Positions 26,101 through 33,350 of a stretch of DNA of 50,295 nt are shown here, piece after piece. The translations under genes and the position numbers were made by a program. The notes under the pieces are model-generated. The model searched no databases. It worked only from the letters and a program-made list of their open reading frames with translations, and was not told the origin of the DNA. Positions within the stretch are counted from its first letter, which is position 1. Every line of letters starts with the position of its first letter. Source of the stretch: Rhizobium leguminosarum (GTDB lineage Bacteria > Pseudomonadota > Alphaproteobacteria > Rhizobiales > Rhizobiaceae); assembly GCF_001652265.1 (NCBI RefSeq), contig NZ_LWBS01000421.1, positions 1-50,295 on the forward strand, given 5' to 3'.

Positions 26101-26422
26101 CGGCGAGCTGCACCTCGTCGATCGCGACGAAGGCGGCCTTGGTCTCGCGCGGCATCGCTTCGACGGTGCAGACGGAGAAACGCGCATTGGGCGGCGAAAT
26201 CTTTTCCTCGCCGGTCACCAGCGCCACGTTGTGCGCGCCAACCTTCTCGACCACCCGCGTATAGACCTCGCGCGCCAGCAGCCGGAGCGGCAGGCCGATC
26301 ACGCCGGTCCCGTGCGCGACCATGCGCTCGATGGCATAGTGGGTCTTGCCGGTATTGGTCGGTCCAAGCACTGCGGTCACACCGCGCCCGCTCAGAATCA
26401 TCGGCTGCGAAGTCAGAGTCAT
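23150..26422 (-). CDS. SUV3/MgpS-like superfamily II helicase with Arg/Gly-rich tail
   Basis: 1090 residues from MTLTSQPMIL. A TTG at 26527 would add 35 residues and has GAGG 4 bases upstream, so the start is not settled. The helicase core begins at once: GPTNTGKTHYAIERM (Walker A), IDEVQLAGD (DEVQ box), LLLGAATMRP (motif III), and QVAGRAGRHVRDGTFG (motif VI). A large middle domain follows. Residues about 880-980 are Ala/Glu/Pro-rich repeats (PAEA, SAPAEA). The tail is an Arg/Gly/Asp/Asn-rich segment of about 110 residues (RGDRNN, QPRGDQPRGD), a likely RNA-binding region. SUV3-type helicases serve RNA decay; MgpS was described in rhizobia as a helicase affecting growth regulation. It is transcribed with the S4 gene. 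Confidence 0.88.
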   Translation of the reverse strand: MTLTSQPMILSGRGVTAVLGPTNTGKTHYAIERMVAHGTGVIGLPLRLLAREVYTRVVEKVGAHNVALVTGEEKISPPNARFSVCTVEAMPRETKAAFVAIDEVQLAGDLERGHIFTDRILHLRGREETLLLGAATMRPILQQLLPGITIVERPRLSHLFYAGQKKITRLPQRSAIVAFSADEVYAIAELIRRQRGGAAVVLGALSPRTRNAQVALYQEGDVEYLVATDAIGMGLNLDVDHVAFAQDRKFDGYQFRNLNPGELGQVAGRAGRHVRDGTFGVTGQVSPFDEELVQRIEGHEFDNVKVLQWRTTEMDFSSIALLRASLEAAPRVPGLTRALPAVDQQALEQLSRYPEVIDLADRPARVEKLWEACALPDYRRITPAQHADLISTLFSDLVRYGTVNEQFLAEQVHRSDRTDGEIDTLSARIAQIRTWTYVSNRPGWLADPTHWQEKTREIEDRLSDALHERLTKRFVDRRTSVLMKRLRENAMLEAEISVNGDVFVEGHHVGQLSGFRFTPVAGTDGPDAKAVQAASQKALGLEFEARAARMHAAGNSDLAIGSDGLIRWLGDPVARLSGSDHIMRPRVILLADEQLTGNARDHVAARIERFVNHHISTVLKPLDDLSRAEDLQGLAKGLAFQLVENLGVLFRRDVTEEVKSLDQEARASMRRYGVRFGAYHIFVPALLKPAPAELITLLWALKNDGLDKPGYGDLIPVLAAGRTSVVTDPSFERMFYKLAGFRFLGKRAVRIDILERLADIIRPLLQWKPGQNNRPEGAYDGRRFTTTTAMLSILGATLEDMEEILKGLGYRADAVKAEEASAHLATQDTASVPTPSAQTPAEETAEKADHDDADGAAEETAAEPSTTEAASAVADAPVTEAVESPAPAEAIEVSAPAEASAAGETSAPAEAVSASDEAVPASGEAGEPAEPKPVLLWRLGGRNDNQRQARGGHGERRGGQGQERGQNQERGDRNRRPGGGEGGEGNRGGDGRDNNRQNRGKDGGGGDGGRPQQARGDRNNQPRGDQPRGDRQDRGDRKDRGERNDRNDRNNNRGGSQPLRFEAKPPRKEKPIDPDSPFAKLAALKEQMKK

Positions 26423-26596
26423 GGGTCCATGCAAATGAGGCGGGTGGCCCCAGGAAAATCTCGGCTCCTCGGTGGAAGCAGAGAACACATGGACAGCTGC
26501 CGCCGCAAACGCAAGGGCAGATTTCAAAATGCCTCGGAGATTACGACCCTTGCGAGTCGTGCGGAATACCCGAATTTCCGATTCGGAACAGCGTGA

Positions 26597-26650
26597 GAAC
26601 GAATCAGCGACGAATCGCTGACTCCGGCTGATTCAGCTTTTGTTCACGGC
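26597..26650. repeat. 54-bp GANTC-rich repeat, copy 1
   Basis: Starts GAACGAATCAGCGACGAATC and ends TTGTTCACGGC. It has four GANTC sites. GAATCAGCGA and TCGCTGACTC form a near-perfect 10-bp hairpin around CGAA. Copies 2 and 3 have the same length without gaps. Confidence 0.75.
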
Positions 26651-26797
26651 TAAGTATTGATTTTGAATCACTTTTTCCCACTAGATGCTGAATCGCGAGA
26701 CTCTCCCCCGTTTGCATTTTCGAGGTCGCGGGTGACGATTCCCGCCCCTGTTGAACGGGCGAAAATCCGCCCGAAATTAACCTCTCGACCAAAGCCG

Positions 26798-26851
26798 GAA
26801 CGAATCGGAGACGAATCGCTGACTCCGCCGTTTTCGCCTTTCGTTCACGGC
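26798..26851. repeat. 54-bp GANTC-rich repeat, copy 2
   Basis: 45 of 54 positions match copy 1 by hand count. It has three GANTC sites and lies 201 bp after copy 1. Confidence 0.75.
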
Positions 26852-27005
26852 CACATCTGGTAGCGGCTTCAGGTCCGGGTGCTAGATGCGGATCGGCGGC
26901 AGATCCTTTCGCGCCGCCTCGTCGCATCGGCATTAATCTTTCAGGAGCCGGATTTCAGACGGCGTTAAGTCAAGGCGGCCAATATCGGGGTTCCGATCAA
27001 ACACG

Positions 27006-27059
27006 GAACGAATCGCTGACGAATCGGCGACATCGCGATTTTCCCGATTTGTTCACCGC
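27006..27059. repeat. 54-bp GANTC-rich repeat, copy 3
   Basis: Same length and same flanking words (GAACGAATC...GTTCACCGC) as copies 1 and 2, more diverged inside. Two GANTC sites. It lies 208 bp after copy 2. The sequence after it (TTGTATTTACATGTC) recalls that after copy 1. Confidence 0.65.
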
Positions 27060-27229
27060 AACATATTGTATTTACATGTCTTTTTAACCATAGTGGCAAT
27101 TTCCGGAAATAACGGAACTTAAACCGTGAATCAGGCGCCGTCACATTTCCGGAGCTTAACCGGGAACAAAAATCGCCAATGTGTGTTTCTCGTCCATCCA
27201 AATTGCGGATGAAATGAAGGAAACACACC

Positions 27230-27385
27230 ATGCTTGGCACAATACTTCTTATTATCCTCATTCTGCTCTTGATCGGAGCCTTGCCGAATTGGGGTTATAG
27301 CCGTGGCTGGGGCTATGGACCTTCCGGCGGTTTGGGGCTAGTTCTCGTGATTATCATTATCCTTGTACTAATGGGCCGCATCTAA
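27230..27385 (+). CDS. DUF3309 small membrane protein
   Basis: 51 residues, MLGTILLIILILL at the start and LVLVIIIILVLMGRI at the end, with the loop PNWGYSRGWGYGPSGG between. This is the full DUF3309 pattern: two transmembrane helices joined by an aromatic Gly-rich hairpin. GAAGGA lies about 10 bases before the ATG. The function of the family is unknown. It is the first of three tiny membrane or envelope genes after the GANTC-rich region. Confidence 0.88.
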   Translation: MLGTILLIILILLLIGALPNWGYSRGWGYGPSGGLGLVLVIIIILVLMGRI

Positions 27386-27412
27386 AGCCCAACTAACCTG
27401 GGGAGTTACGAC

Positions 27413-27667
27413 ATGATGAAGAAGATTGTTCTTATTGGTGCCCTCGTCGGCGCCTTGGCATCCTGCACGGCGACCGAGCAAGGCACGGCGATCGGCGCCG
27501 GCACGGGCGCTGTTATCGGCGGTGTCGTCACCAACAGCTGGGGCGGCGCTGCTGTCGGCGCCGTTGCCGGCGGTCTGACCGGTGCACTCATCGGCCACTC
27601 TGTAGAACGCCGCGGCTACTGCGTCTACCGCGACCGCTATGGCCGCCGCTACGAGGCCCGTTGCTGA
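27413..27667 (+). CDS. Glycine-zipper lipoprotein (YMGG-like)
   Basis: 84 residues. A lipobox LASC follows a short signal (MMKKIVLIGALVGALASC), so the mature protein is probably lipidated. Residues 22-65 form a glycine-zipper 2TM domain (TAIGAGTGAVIGGVV, AAVGAVAGGLTGALIG), and the tail is Tyr/Arg-rich (YCVYRDRYGRRYEARC). Such proteins are envelope-associated and often stress responsive. GGGAG precedes the ATG at a suitable distance. It lies 27 bases after the DUF3309 gene and is probably in the same transcript; a terminator follows. Confidence 0.85.
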   Translation: MMKKIVLIGALVGALASCTATEQGTAIGAGTGAVIGGVVTNSWGGAAVGAVAGGLTGALIGHSVERRGYCVYRDRYGRRYEARC

Positions 27668-27691
27668 TTGGCAAATGCATATCGGACTCCC

Positions 27692-27718
27692 AACGGGCGC
27701 TTCGGCGCCCGTTTTTCT
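27692..27718 (+). terminator. Terminator after the glycine-zipper gene
   Basis: AACGGGCGC (27692-27700), TTCG tetraloop, GCGCCCGTT (27705-27713), then TTTCTTTT. Confidence 0.92.
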
Positions 27719-27863
27719 TTTGGCTGCCGCATCCAGTCAACGTGACGTTGACAATTGGTTGCGAAAGTCAAATCTACCGCCGCCAAACGGCCAGGCACAT
27801 ATTTCCTTTACGAGCGCAACGGACAGGCAAAGCCGCCCGGCGCACCGGAAAGGAAACGTTTCC

Positions 27864-28004
27864 ATGATTCACACTTTGCTGAATTCCCTCGTCGCCGTTC
27901 TCATCGCGTCAGCTTTCCTGGCGACCGCGATATCAGTCCTCAGCAGCAAAGATCGCTCGCTGCGCAAAGTGCCGGCCAGAGTTCGGCCACAGCGACGTCC
28001 ATAA
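27864..28004 (+). CDS. Small single-pass membrane protein, 46 residues
   Basis: ATG at 27864 follows AGGAAA. The peptide starts MIHTLLNSLVAVLIASAFLA, one hydrophobic helix to about residue 26, and ends in a strongly basic tail (KVPARVRPQRRP). No family is recognised. The topology, one helix plus a cationic tail, is common among small inner-membrane proteins. A hairpin lies just after the stop. It sits behind its own terminator-separated leader, so it is probably monocistronic. Confidence 0.55.
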   Translation: MIHTLLNSLVAVLIASAFLATAISVLSSKDRSLRKVPARVRPQRRP

Positions 28005-28011
28005 ACAGAGA

Positions 28012-28037
28012 TTGGCGCGTTCAGCCGGACGCGCCAA
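28012..28037. terminator. Hairpin between the small membrane gene and phbB
   Basis: TTGGCGCGT pairs perfectly with ACGCGCCAA around TCAGCCGG, with a short T-rich stretch after it. It lies between convergent genes and may end both. Confidence 0.6.
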
Positions 28038-28082
28038 TTGCTTTGAATCTGATCTCTACTGTCGACTCCAAGACAGAAATGT

Positions 28083-28808
28083 CTAGGCGAAGAACTGTCC
28101 GCCATTGGCCGTCAGCGTCGAACCGGTGATGAAACCGGCATCGTCGGAGACGAGGAAGGTGACGCAGCGCGCGATCTCTTCCGGTTCGCCGAGACGGCCG
28201 ACGGGGATCTGCGGAATGATGCGTTCATTCAGCACCTTCTCCGGCACGGCAAGCACCATTTCCGTTCCGATGTAACCGGGGCAAATGGCGTTGACGGTGA
28301 TGTTCTTGTTCGCCCCTTCCTGGGCCAGCGCCTTGGTGAAGCCGAGATCGCCCGCCTTGGCCGCCGAATAGTTCACCTGGCCCATCTGGCCCTTCTGCCC
28401 GTTGATCGACGAGATATTGACGATACGGCCGAAGCTGCGGTCACGCATGCCGGTCCAGACCTGATGCGTCATGTTGAACAGGCCGGTGAGGTTGGTATTG
28501 ATCACCTCGTGCCATTGCTGCTGCGTCATCTTGTGGAACATCGCGTCGCGGGTAATGCCGGCATTGTTGACGAGGATTTCGACTGGGCCGATCTCGCTTT
28601 CGACCCTGGCAATTCCCTCGCCGCAGGCGAGGTAATCCGAAACATCCCATTTGAACACCGGAACGCCGGTAACGTCGTGGAAGGCTTTGGCCTTCTCGTC
28701 GTTGCCGGCATAGCTGGCAGCGACCCTGTATCCGGCATTTTTCAGTGCCATGGATATTGCCGCGCCGATGCCACGTGTGCCCCCGGTGACCAAAGCCACT
28801 CTGCTCAT
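28083..28808 (-). CDS. phbB: Acetoacetyl-CoA reductase
   Basis: 241 residues from MSRVALVTGG. A classical short-chain dehydrogenase: TGGTRGIG for NADPH, NNAGITRD, the catalytic Ser in NISSINGQKGQMGQ and YSAAK (Tyr and Lys). The GQMGQ segment and C-terminal ITGSTLTANGGQFFA are typical of PhaB/PhbB. It reduces acetoacetyl-CoA to (R)-3-hydroxybutyryl-CoA, the monomer of polyhydroxybutyrate. It follows phbA in the same direction, 70 bases away, giving the phbAB operon. Confidence 0.95.
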   Translation of the reverse strand: MSRVALVTGGTRGIGAAISMALKNAGYRVAASYAGNDEKAKAFHDVTGVPVFKWDVSDYLACGEGIARVESEIGPVEILVNNAGITRDAMFHKMTQQQWHEVINTNLTGLFNMTHQVWTGMRDRSFGRIVNISSINGQKGQMGQVNYSAAKAGDLGFTKALAQEGANKNITVNAICPGYIGTEMVLAVPEKVLNERIIPQIPVGRLGEPEEIARCVTFLVSDDAGFITGSTLTANGGQFFA

Positions 28809-28878
28809 GTTCCGCTCCCCTATTGTTTTTCGCCCGCCGCCTGGCGGGATCTTCAATCAAACATGGATCGTATGCTAT

Positions 28879-30060
28879 TTAAAGCGCTTCAAAGCACATG
28901 GCCACACCCATGCCACCGCCGATGCAAAGCGTGGCGAGACCTTTCTTCGCGCCGCGGCGCTTCATTTCGAACAGCAGCGTGTTGAGAACGCGCGCGCCAG
29001 AGGCGCCGATCGGATGGCCGATCGCAATCGCCCCGCCATTGACGTTGACGATCGACGGATCCCACCCGAGATCCTTGGTGACGGCGCAGGCTTGCGCCGC
29101 GAAGGCCTCGTTGGCTTCGACGAGATCAAGATCGTTCACCGACCAGCCGGCCTTCTCGAGCGCCTTGCGCGAAGCCGGGATTGGTCCAGTACCCATGATC
29201 TGCGGATCGACACCCGCCGTTGCCCAGGAAACGATGCGGGCGAGCGGCTGGATACCGCGCCGGACCGCCTCCGCTTCGCTCATCAGCACCGCCGCAGCGG
29301 CACCATCGTTGAGGCCGGACGCGTTCGCGGCCGTGACCGTGCCGTCCTTGTCGAAAGCCGGGCGCAATTTCCCCATCGCCTCCAGCGTAGCGCCGTGACG
29401 GATATATTCGTCGGCATCGACCGTAACGTCGCCCTTACGTGTCTTGATGACGTAGGGGATGATCTCGTCAACGAAGCGGCCGGCCTTCTGCGCCGCCTCC
29501 GCCTTGTTCTGCGAACTGACGGCGAACTGATCCTGGTCGTCGCGCGATAGCTGCCATTGGCGCGCAATATTCTCGGCGGTGACGCCCATGTGATAGCCGT
29601 GGAAGGCGTCGGTCAAGCCGTCCTTGATCATCGTGTCGATCATCTTCATGTCGCCCATCTTGACGCCGCCGCGTAAGTGCGCGGCATGCGGCGCCATCGA
29701 CATGGATTCCTGGCCGCCGGCAACGATGATCTTGGCGTCCCCGGTGGCGATCTGCTGCATGCCGAGCGCGACCGCGCGCAGGCCCGAGCCGCAGAGCTGG
29801 TTGACGCCCCAGGCCGTCGCTTCCTGCGGAATGCCGGCCTTCATCGCCGCCTGGCGGGCCGGGTTCTGACCCTCGCCGGCGGCAAGCACCTGGCCGAGGA
29901 TCACCTCATCCACCTCGCCGGGATCGACGCCGGCGCGCTCGAGAGCGCCCTTGACGACGGCCGCCCCGAGCTCGTGCGCGAGGACCGTCGCGAAAGCGCC
30001 GTTGAAGGCGCCGACTGCTGTTCGCCCTGCGCTGGCGATGACGATGGATGGATTGCTCAT
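28879..30060 (-). CDS. phbA: Acetyl-CoA acetyltransferase (beta-ketothiolase)
   Basis: 393 residues from [10 protein letters not shown]; a longer frame to 30120 has no support. Thiolase landmarks are complete: nucleophile Cys in [10 protein letters not shown], His in [15 protein letters not shown], and the second Cys in LCIGGGMG. It condenses two acetyl-CoA to acetoacetyl-CoA, the first step of PHB synthesis. The intergenic region to the divergent phaR is a natural control point. Confidence 0.96.
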   Translation of the reverse strand: MSNPSIVIASAGRTAVGAFNGAFATVLAHELGAAVVKGALERAGVDPGEVDEVILGQVLAAGEGQNPARQAAMKAGIPQEATAWGVNQLCGSGLRAVALGMQQIATGDAKIIVAGGQESMSMAPHAAHLRGGVKMGDMKMIDTMIKDGLTDAFHGYHMGVTAENIARQWQLSRDDQDQFAVSSQNKAEAAQKAGRFVDEIIPYVIKTRKGDVTVDADEYIRHGATLEAMGKLRPAFDKDGTVTAANASGLNDGAAAAVLMSEAEAVRRGIQPLARIVSWATAGVDPQIMGTGPIPASRKALEKAGWSVNDLDLVEANEAFAAQACAVTKDLGWDPSIVNVNGGAIAIGHPIGASGARVLNTLLFEMKRRGAKKGLATLCIGGGMGVAMCFEAL

Positions 30061-30298
30061 GGGGACGCTCCTCGTTTTCGTCTCACTTACATAAGTGGAA
30101 ACTGGCAAAGCTTGGAGCACAAGTCAAACGCGAAGACGGGCCGCCGTCATTTTTAGGCAAAGCCCGTCAAAGCCCGATTCATCTGCTCTGTGAAAGGTTT
30201 GCCGCATCGCACAAAGAGATTGTCACCGGGCTTCTTTTGCGTTTACAGTCTCAAATGGAGGAATATCCATAAATCAGACGGGGGTTCAGGAGACTGAT

Positions 30299-30871
30299 AT
30301 GGCGAAGCATGAGGGTCAGATCGTTATCAAGAAATACGCCAATCGCCGCCTATACAACACGGGCACCAGCACCTACGTGACGCTGGAAGACCTGGCGGAG
30401 ATGGTGAAGAAGGGCGAAGAATTTACCGTACAAGATGCAAAAAGCGGAGATGACATCACCCATTCGGTGCTGACCCAGATCATCTTCGAACAGGAATCGA
30501 AGACCGGCAACACGTTGCTCCCGATCTCCTTCCTGCGCCAGCTCATCACCTATTACGGCGACCAGATGCAGATGGTCGTGCCGAGCTTTCTCGAACATTC
30601 GATGCGCTCCTTCACCGAACAGCAGGCCCAGATGCGCGAGCAGGTGACCCGCGCCTTCGGCGAAACGCCGCTCGGCAAGAACCTGCAATTACCGATGCAG
30701 ATGGTCGAGGACCATGTTCGCCGCAACACCGAGCTGTTTCAGCAGGCGATGCAGATGTTCTCGCCCTTCATGACGCCGCCCGCCAAGGAAAGCCGCAAGG
30801 CCGAGGCCAAGGATATCGACGAGCTGAAGGAACAGCTCCGCGCTCTTCAGAACAAGCTCGACAACCTATAA
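30299..30871 (+). CDS. phaR: Polyhydroxyalkanoate synthesis regulator PhaR (AniA)
   Basis: 190 residues. The N-terminal domain (QIVIKKYANRRLYNTGTSTYVTLEDLAEMV) is the PHB/PHA accumulation regulator DNA-binding domain. Residues about 70-130 form the PHB granule-binding repeats (LPISFLRQLITYYGDQMQM, FLEHSMRSFTEQQ). The C terminus is a coiled coil (ELKEQLRALQNKLDN). PhaR binds both DNA and PHB and represses phasin and other genes; in rhizobia (AniA) it redirects carbon flow. AGGAG lies 6 bases before the ATG. It is divergent from phbAB. Confidence 0.95.
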   Translation: MAKHEGQIVIKKYANRRLYNTGTSTYVTLEDLAEMVKKGEEFTVQDAKSGDDITHSVLTQIIFEQESKTGNTLLPISFLRQLITYYGDQMQMVVPSFLEHSMRSFTEQQAQMREQVTRAFGETPLGKNLQLPMQMVEDHVRRNTELFQQAMQMFSPFMTPPAKESRKAEAKDIDELKEQLRALQNKLDNL

Positions 30872-31273
30872 TCCGATCGAGACATCCCGCCCGGCGCTCC
30901 GGATCGACACGGCAAAACCGCCGATGACATCGATCAGAGCGATCGTCATCAAAATGAAGAAGACCTGCGTCGCTGCATCCCGGACGAGCAGAAACTCGAC
31001 CAGGAAGGCGATGAACACTAGCATCGACAGCATATGGTTGACGAGATTGCCGGGACCGGTTCTGGTCGCTTTGAGGATTTCGAAGAACAGCACGACAAGT
31101 GCGATGACGATGAAAAGATCGCCGAGAGCCATGCTCCAGATCGCGCCCGAGATCATCGACAGCACGATGATATCATGTTGCAATGCCGGAATGCCGCCAT
31201 CGCCCATCAGGCCCAGCATCGCAAGATTGTAAAGAATAAACGGGATAATCATTAGGGGCATGGCGGCTATCAT
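30866..31273 (-). CDS. Small polytopic membrane protein of unknown function
   Basis: 135 residues from ATG 31273, chosen because GGGAG lies 7 bases before it; the frame extends two codons further to a TTG. About four hydrophobic helices are seen (PFILYNLAMLGLM, DLFIVIALVVLFFEIL, MLSMLVFIAFLVEFLLV, FFILMTIALIDVIGGF). The loop EILKATRTGPGNLVNH is conserved-looking. Its 3' end overlaps phaR on the other strand by 6 bases. No named family can be assigned. Confidence 0.75.
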   Translation of the reverse strand: MIAAMPLMIIPFILYNLAMLGLMGDGGIPALQHDIIVLSMISGAIWSMALGDLFIVIALVVLFFEILKATRTGPGNLVNHMLSMLVFIAFLVEFLLVRDAATQVFFILMTIALIDVIGGFAVSIRSAGRDVSIGL

Positions 31274-31361
31274 CGGCAATCTCCCAGCGCATCATGGAAG
31301 AATATTGCCGCAAACCGTTGCCTGACTGCAAGTCATTGCAAATATTATATTGTCGAAATGC

Positions 31362-31386
31362 AAAAGGCCGGCATGACGCCGGCCTT
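31362..31386 (-). terminator. Terminator of rpmF
   Basis: A perfect 9-bp stem AAGGCCGGC / GCCGGCCTT with loop ATGAC (plus strand) and TTTTG after it on the minus strand; 32 bases after the rpmF stop. Confidence 0.85.
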
Positions 31387-31418
31387 GAAACTTCGATCGG
31401 ACAAGCCGAATCGGGAAA

Positions 31419-31604
31419 TTATGCGCTTTCCTTCGGCGTCAGGACCTGGCGGCCGCGATACATACCGGTCTTCAGGTCGATATGATGCGGGCGGCGCAGT
31501 TCGCCGGAGTTTTTGTCTTCGACGTAGGTCGGAGCCTTCAGGGCGTCTGCCGAACGGCGCATACCGCGCTTGGACGGGCTTGTTTTTCTCTTCGGTACAG
31601 CCAT
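31419..31604 (-). CDS. rpmF: 50S ribosomal protein L32
   Basis: 61 residues from [20 protein letters not shown], the invariant L32 N terminus. The middle ([25 protein letters not shown]) has no zinc-binding cysteines, as in the Cys-less alphaproteobacterial form. It is a small basic protein of the large subunit. It is followed by a good terminator. Confidence 0.97.
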
Positions 31605-31759
31605 TTCTCTTACTCCACTTGCGGGCAAAACATTCCCACGGCCACACCGGCGGCCGAAACGGACATGTCGCGATTTCGGAATTTGGCGCGCTTATACATG
31701 CAAGGGGTGACCTTGACCAGTCCCCATGCGTATTTTTTGCAAAGCCGATGATTCCAGGC

Positions 31760-32407
31760 TCAGACTTCGTCTTCCGGCACGATCCAAGGCTCGCCGCGGG
31801 CCGCCTCTTCCCATTTCCGCCAGGTCGGATGCGCCTTCATCGTCTCCATATAGGCCAGCGTATCATTTCGGCTGACGAGATCGTAAATGTCGAACCGGTT
31901 GACGACAGGCGCAAACATCGCATCCGCCCCGCTGAACGCGCCAAAGAGAAACGGTCCGCCGGATTGCTGCAGGAGGTCGCGCCAGATCGTCTCGATGCGG
32001 CTGATGTCAGCGTCGACACCATCCGGCAACGCGATCTTGCCCTTTGGCCGGCGGATATTCATCGGGCAGGCGCTGCGCAGCGCCCGGAAGCTCGATAGCA
32101 TTTCCATCGAAACCGAACGGGCGAGCGCCCGCTCGGCCCGATCCCTCGGCAGAAGGCGGGCGTCCGGATAAAGTTCGGCGACATATTCGATGATCGCCAG
32201 CGATTCCCAGATCTTCAATGCGCCGTGCTTGAGAAGCGGCACCCGCCCGGTCGGCGAAACCGCCTTGATATTGGGATTGCCACCCGCATCGTCGAAGGGG
32301 ATCAGGACTTCCTCGAAATCGATTCCGGCAGCCGTCAGCGCCATCCACGGCCGGAACGACCAGGAGGAATAGTTCTTGTTGGCGATGTAAAGCGTCGGTT
32401 TGTCCAT
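31760..32407 (-). CDS. Glutathione S-transferase family protein
   Basis: 215 residues. The N-terminal thioredoxin-like domain (TLYIANKNYSSWSFRPWMALTAAGIDFEEVLIPF, GRVPLLKHGALKIWESLAIIEYVA) has a serine in the position of the catalytic residue (YSSWS) and the cis-Pro motif VPLL. Residues 85-215 form the all-alpha domain. It probably binds glutathione in the cytoplasm; the substrate is unknown. It lies 13 bases from the DUF1868 gene, in the same direction. Confidence 0.9.
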   Translation of the reverse strand: MDKPTLYIANKNYSSWSFRPWMALTAAGIDFEEVLIPFDDAGGNPNIKAVSPTGRVPLLKHGALKIWESLAIIEYVAELYPDARLLPRDRAERALARSVSMEMLSSFRALRSACPMNIRRPKGKIALPDGVDADISRIETIWRDLLQQSGGPFLFGAFSGADAMFAPVVNRFDIYDLVSRNDTLAYMETMKAHPTWRKWEEAARGEPWIVPEDEV

Positions 32408-32420
32408 GGGCCTCTCCCGT

Positions 32421-33143
32421 TCAGGCTTCGAAATCGAAGATCAGCAATTCGTGGAAATGGTTCATATCCTCGAATACGCAGAATGCCGGCGGTGTCAGCT
32501 CGAAAACAGCGGCCTTGCGGCGGATATCGTCGGCCACGTCATCGAGCATCGCCTGCCAGCGCGGCAAGGCTTCGTCCTCCAGCCGTTCGATCGCATAGGC
32601 GAAGGTTATGTGGAACTTATAGTCCTCATGGTTCGGCTGGCGATAGCCGAGAAGATCGGCCAGTGCGCTGCGCCAGGCGCGCATGACCTTGCGGTCGTTC
32701 GCCGTCGCCCCGTCGACGAGCAGGCCCGACGGACGCGCTTCGACGATGGCGACCTTGAAGGGATCGAACACCGAGAAACCTTCGAGCCGAGCCGCCATCA
32801 GCTCGGTCATGTCGTCGATCGGCGTATCGAGAGGGAGATCGCCCGGCCAGCAATCCTGCCGGCGCCGGGTCTCGATGACACCTTCGAAAAGCGTCATGTG
32901 AATGCTTGATATCGGCGTGAAGAGGAACTGCGGGGCCTCGGGCATCGCCAGATATTTCTCACGCGCCTTGATCAGCGCCGTCTGCGTCTGCGAGCCCTTC
33001 TCGAGATGGCAGACGATAGTGTTGCCGGCTTCCGGCAGAAAGCCGCCGACCTTGCCATAGCGGCTGCCGAGATGGGTGGGCGGGGTCGGATTATGCGTCT
33101 TCGAATAGGAGAGAAGTTCGGACGAAAATGTCGTGATGGTCAT
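32421..33143 (-). CDS. DUF1868 protein, 2H phosphoesterase-like
   Basis: 240 residues from MTITTFSSEL. Two HxT motifs, SIHMTLFEG near residue 81 and YKFHITFAYA near 188, are the signature of the 2H phosphoesterase superfamily (2'-5' RNA ligase and cyclic phosphodiesterase relatives). The domain is that of DUF1868. Substrate unknown; cyclic nucleotide or RNA 2',3'-cyclic ends are possible by analogy. It is upstream of the glutathione transferase gene and probably cotranscribed with it. A RIME-like repeat lies 78 bases upstream. Confidence 0.8.
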   Translation of the reverse strand: MTITTFSSELLSYSKTHNPTPPTHLGSRYGKVGGFLPEAGNTIVCHLEKGSQTQTALIKAREKYLAMPEAPQFLFTPISSIHMTLFEGVIETRRRQDCWPGDLPLDTPIDDMTELMAARLEGFSVFDPFKVAIVEARPSGLLVDGATANDRKVMRAWRSALADLLGYRQPNHEDYKFHITFAYAIERLEDEALPRWQAMLDDVADDIRRKAAVFELTPPAFCVFEDMNHFHELLIFDFEA

Positions 33144-33220
33144 GGGCGACTCGGGCTCTGGTTGGACTGCATTCGCCCATATGGCAGAACCAAGAATGTC
33201 AGATGACACTTGCCGCTTCT

Positions 33221-33333
33221 AGAGCATGATGCCGAAAAGTGTGAGCGGTTTTCGGACGCCATCATGCTCTAACTATATAATGTAGAACAGGATTCAGATT
33301 TTAGGCCGACCCGGCCTAAAATCATCCTGTTCT
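33221..33333. repeat. RIME-like repeat, AGAGCATGATGCC type, two modules
   Basis: Module one (33221-33270) is a palindrome AGAGCATGATG...CATCATGCTCT with core AAAAGTGTGAGCGGTTTT. Module two (33284-33333) has outer arms AGAACAGGAT / ATCCTGTTCT and inner arms GATTTTAGGCC / GGCCTAAAATC. The copy at 42644 has the same design with changed but still complementary outer arms. Confidence 0.88.
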
Positions 33334-33350
33334 GATGACAAGTACTGATG

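Larger units (their letters stand above)
26528..27229. other. 702-bp gene-free region dense in GANTC sites with a thrice-repeated unit
   Basis: No convincing coding sequence on either strand. Sixteen GANTC sites lie between 26554 and 27132, thirteen of them in 26554-26825. A 54-bp unit beginning GAACGAATC occurs at 26597, 26798 and 27006. The region separates the minus-strand helicase from the plus-strand DUF3309 gene, so it must also hold both promoters. A CtrA half-site-like TTAACCAT lies at 27084-27091. Confidence 0.75.

Noticed and set aside
26597..27059. The 54-bp units as a CRISPR array
   Set aside because: Only three diverged copies with about 150-bp intervals, no cas genes; wrong geometry for spacers.
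26554..27132. GANTC-rich region as a chromosomal replication origin
   Set aside because: No dnaA, hemE, parAB or DnaA-box cluster nearby; neighbours are ordinary housekeeping genes.
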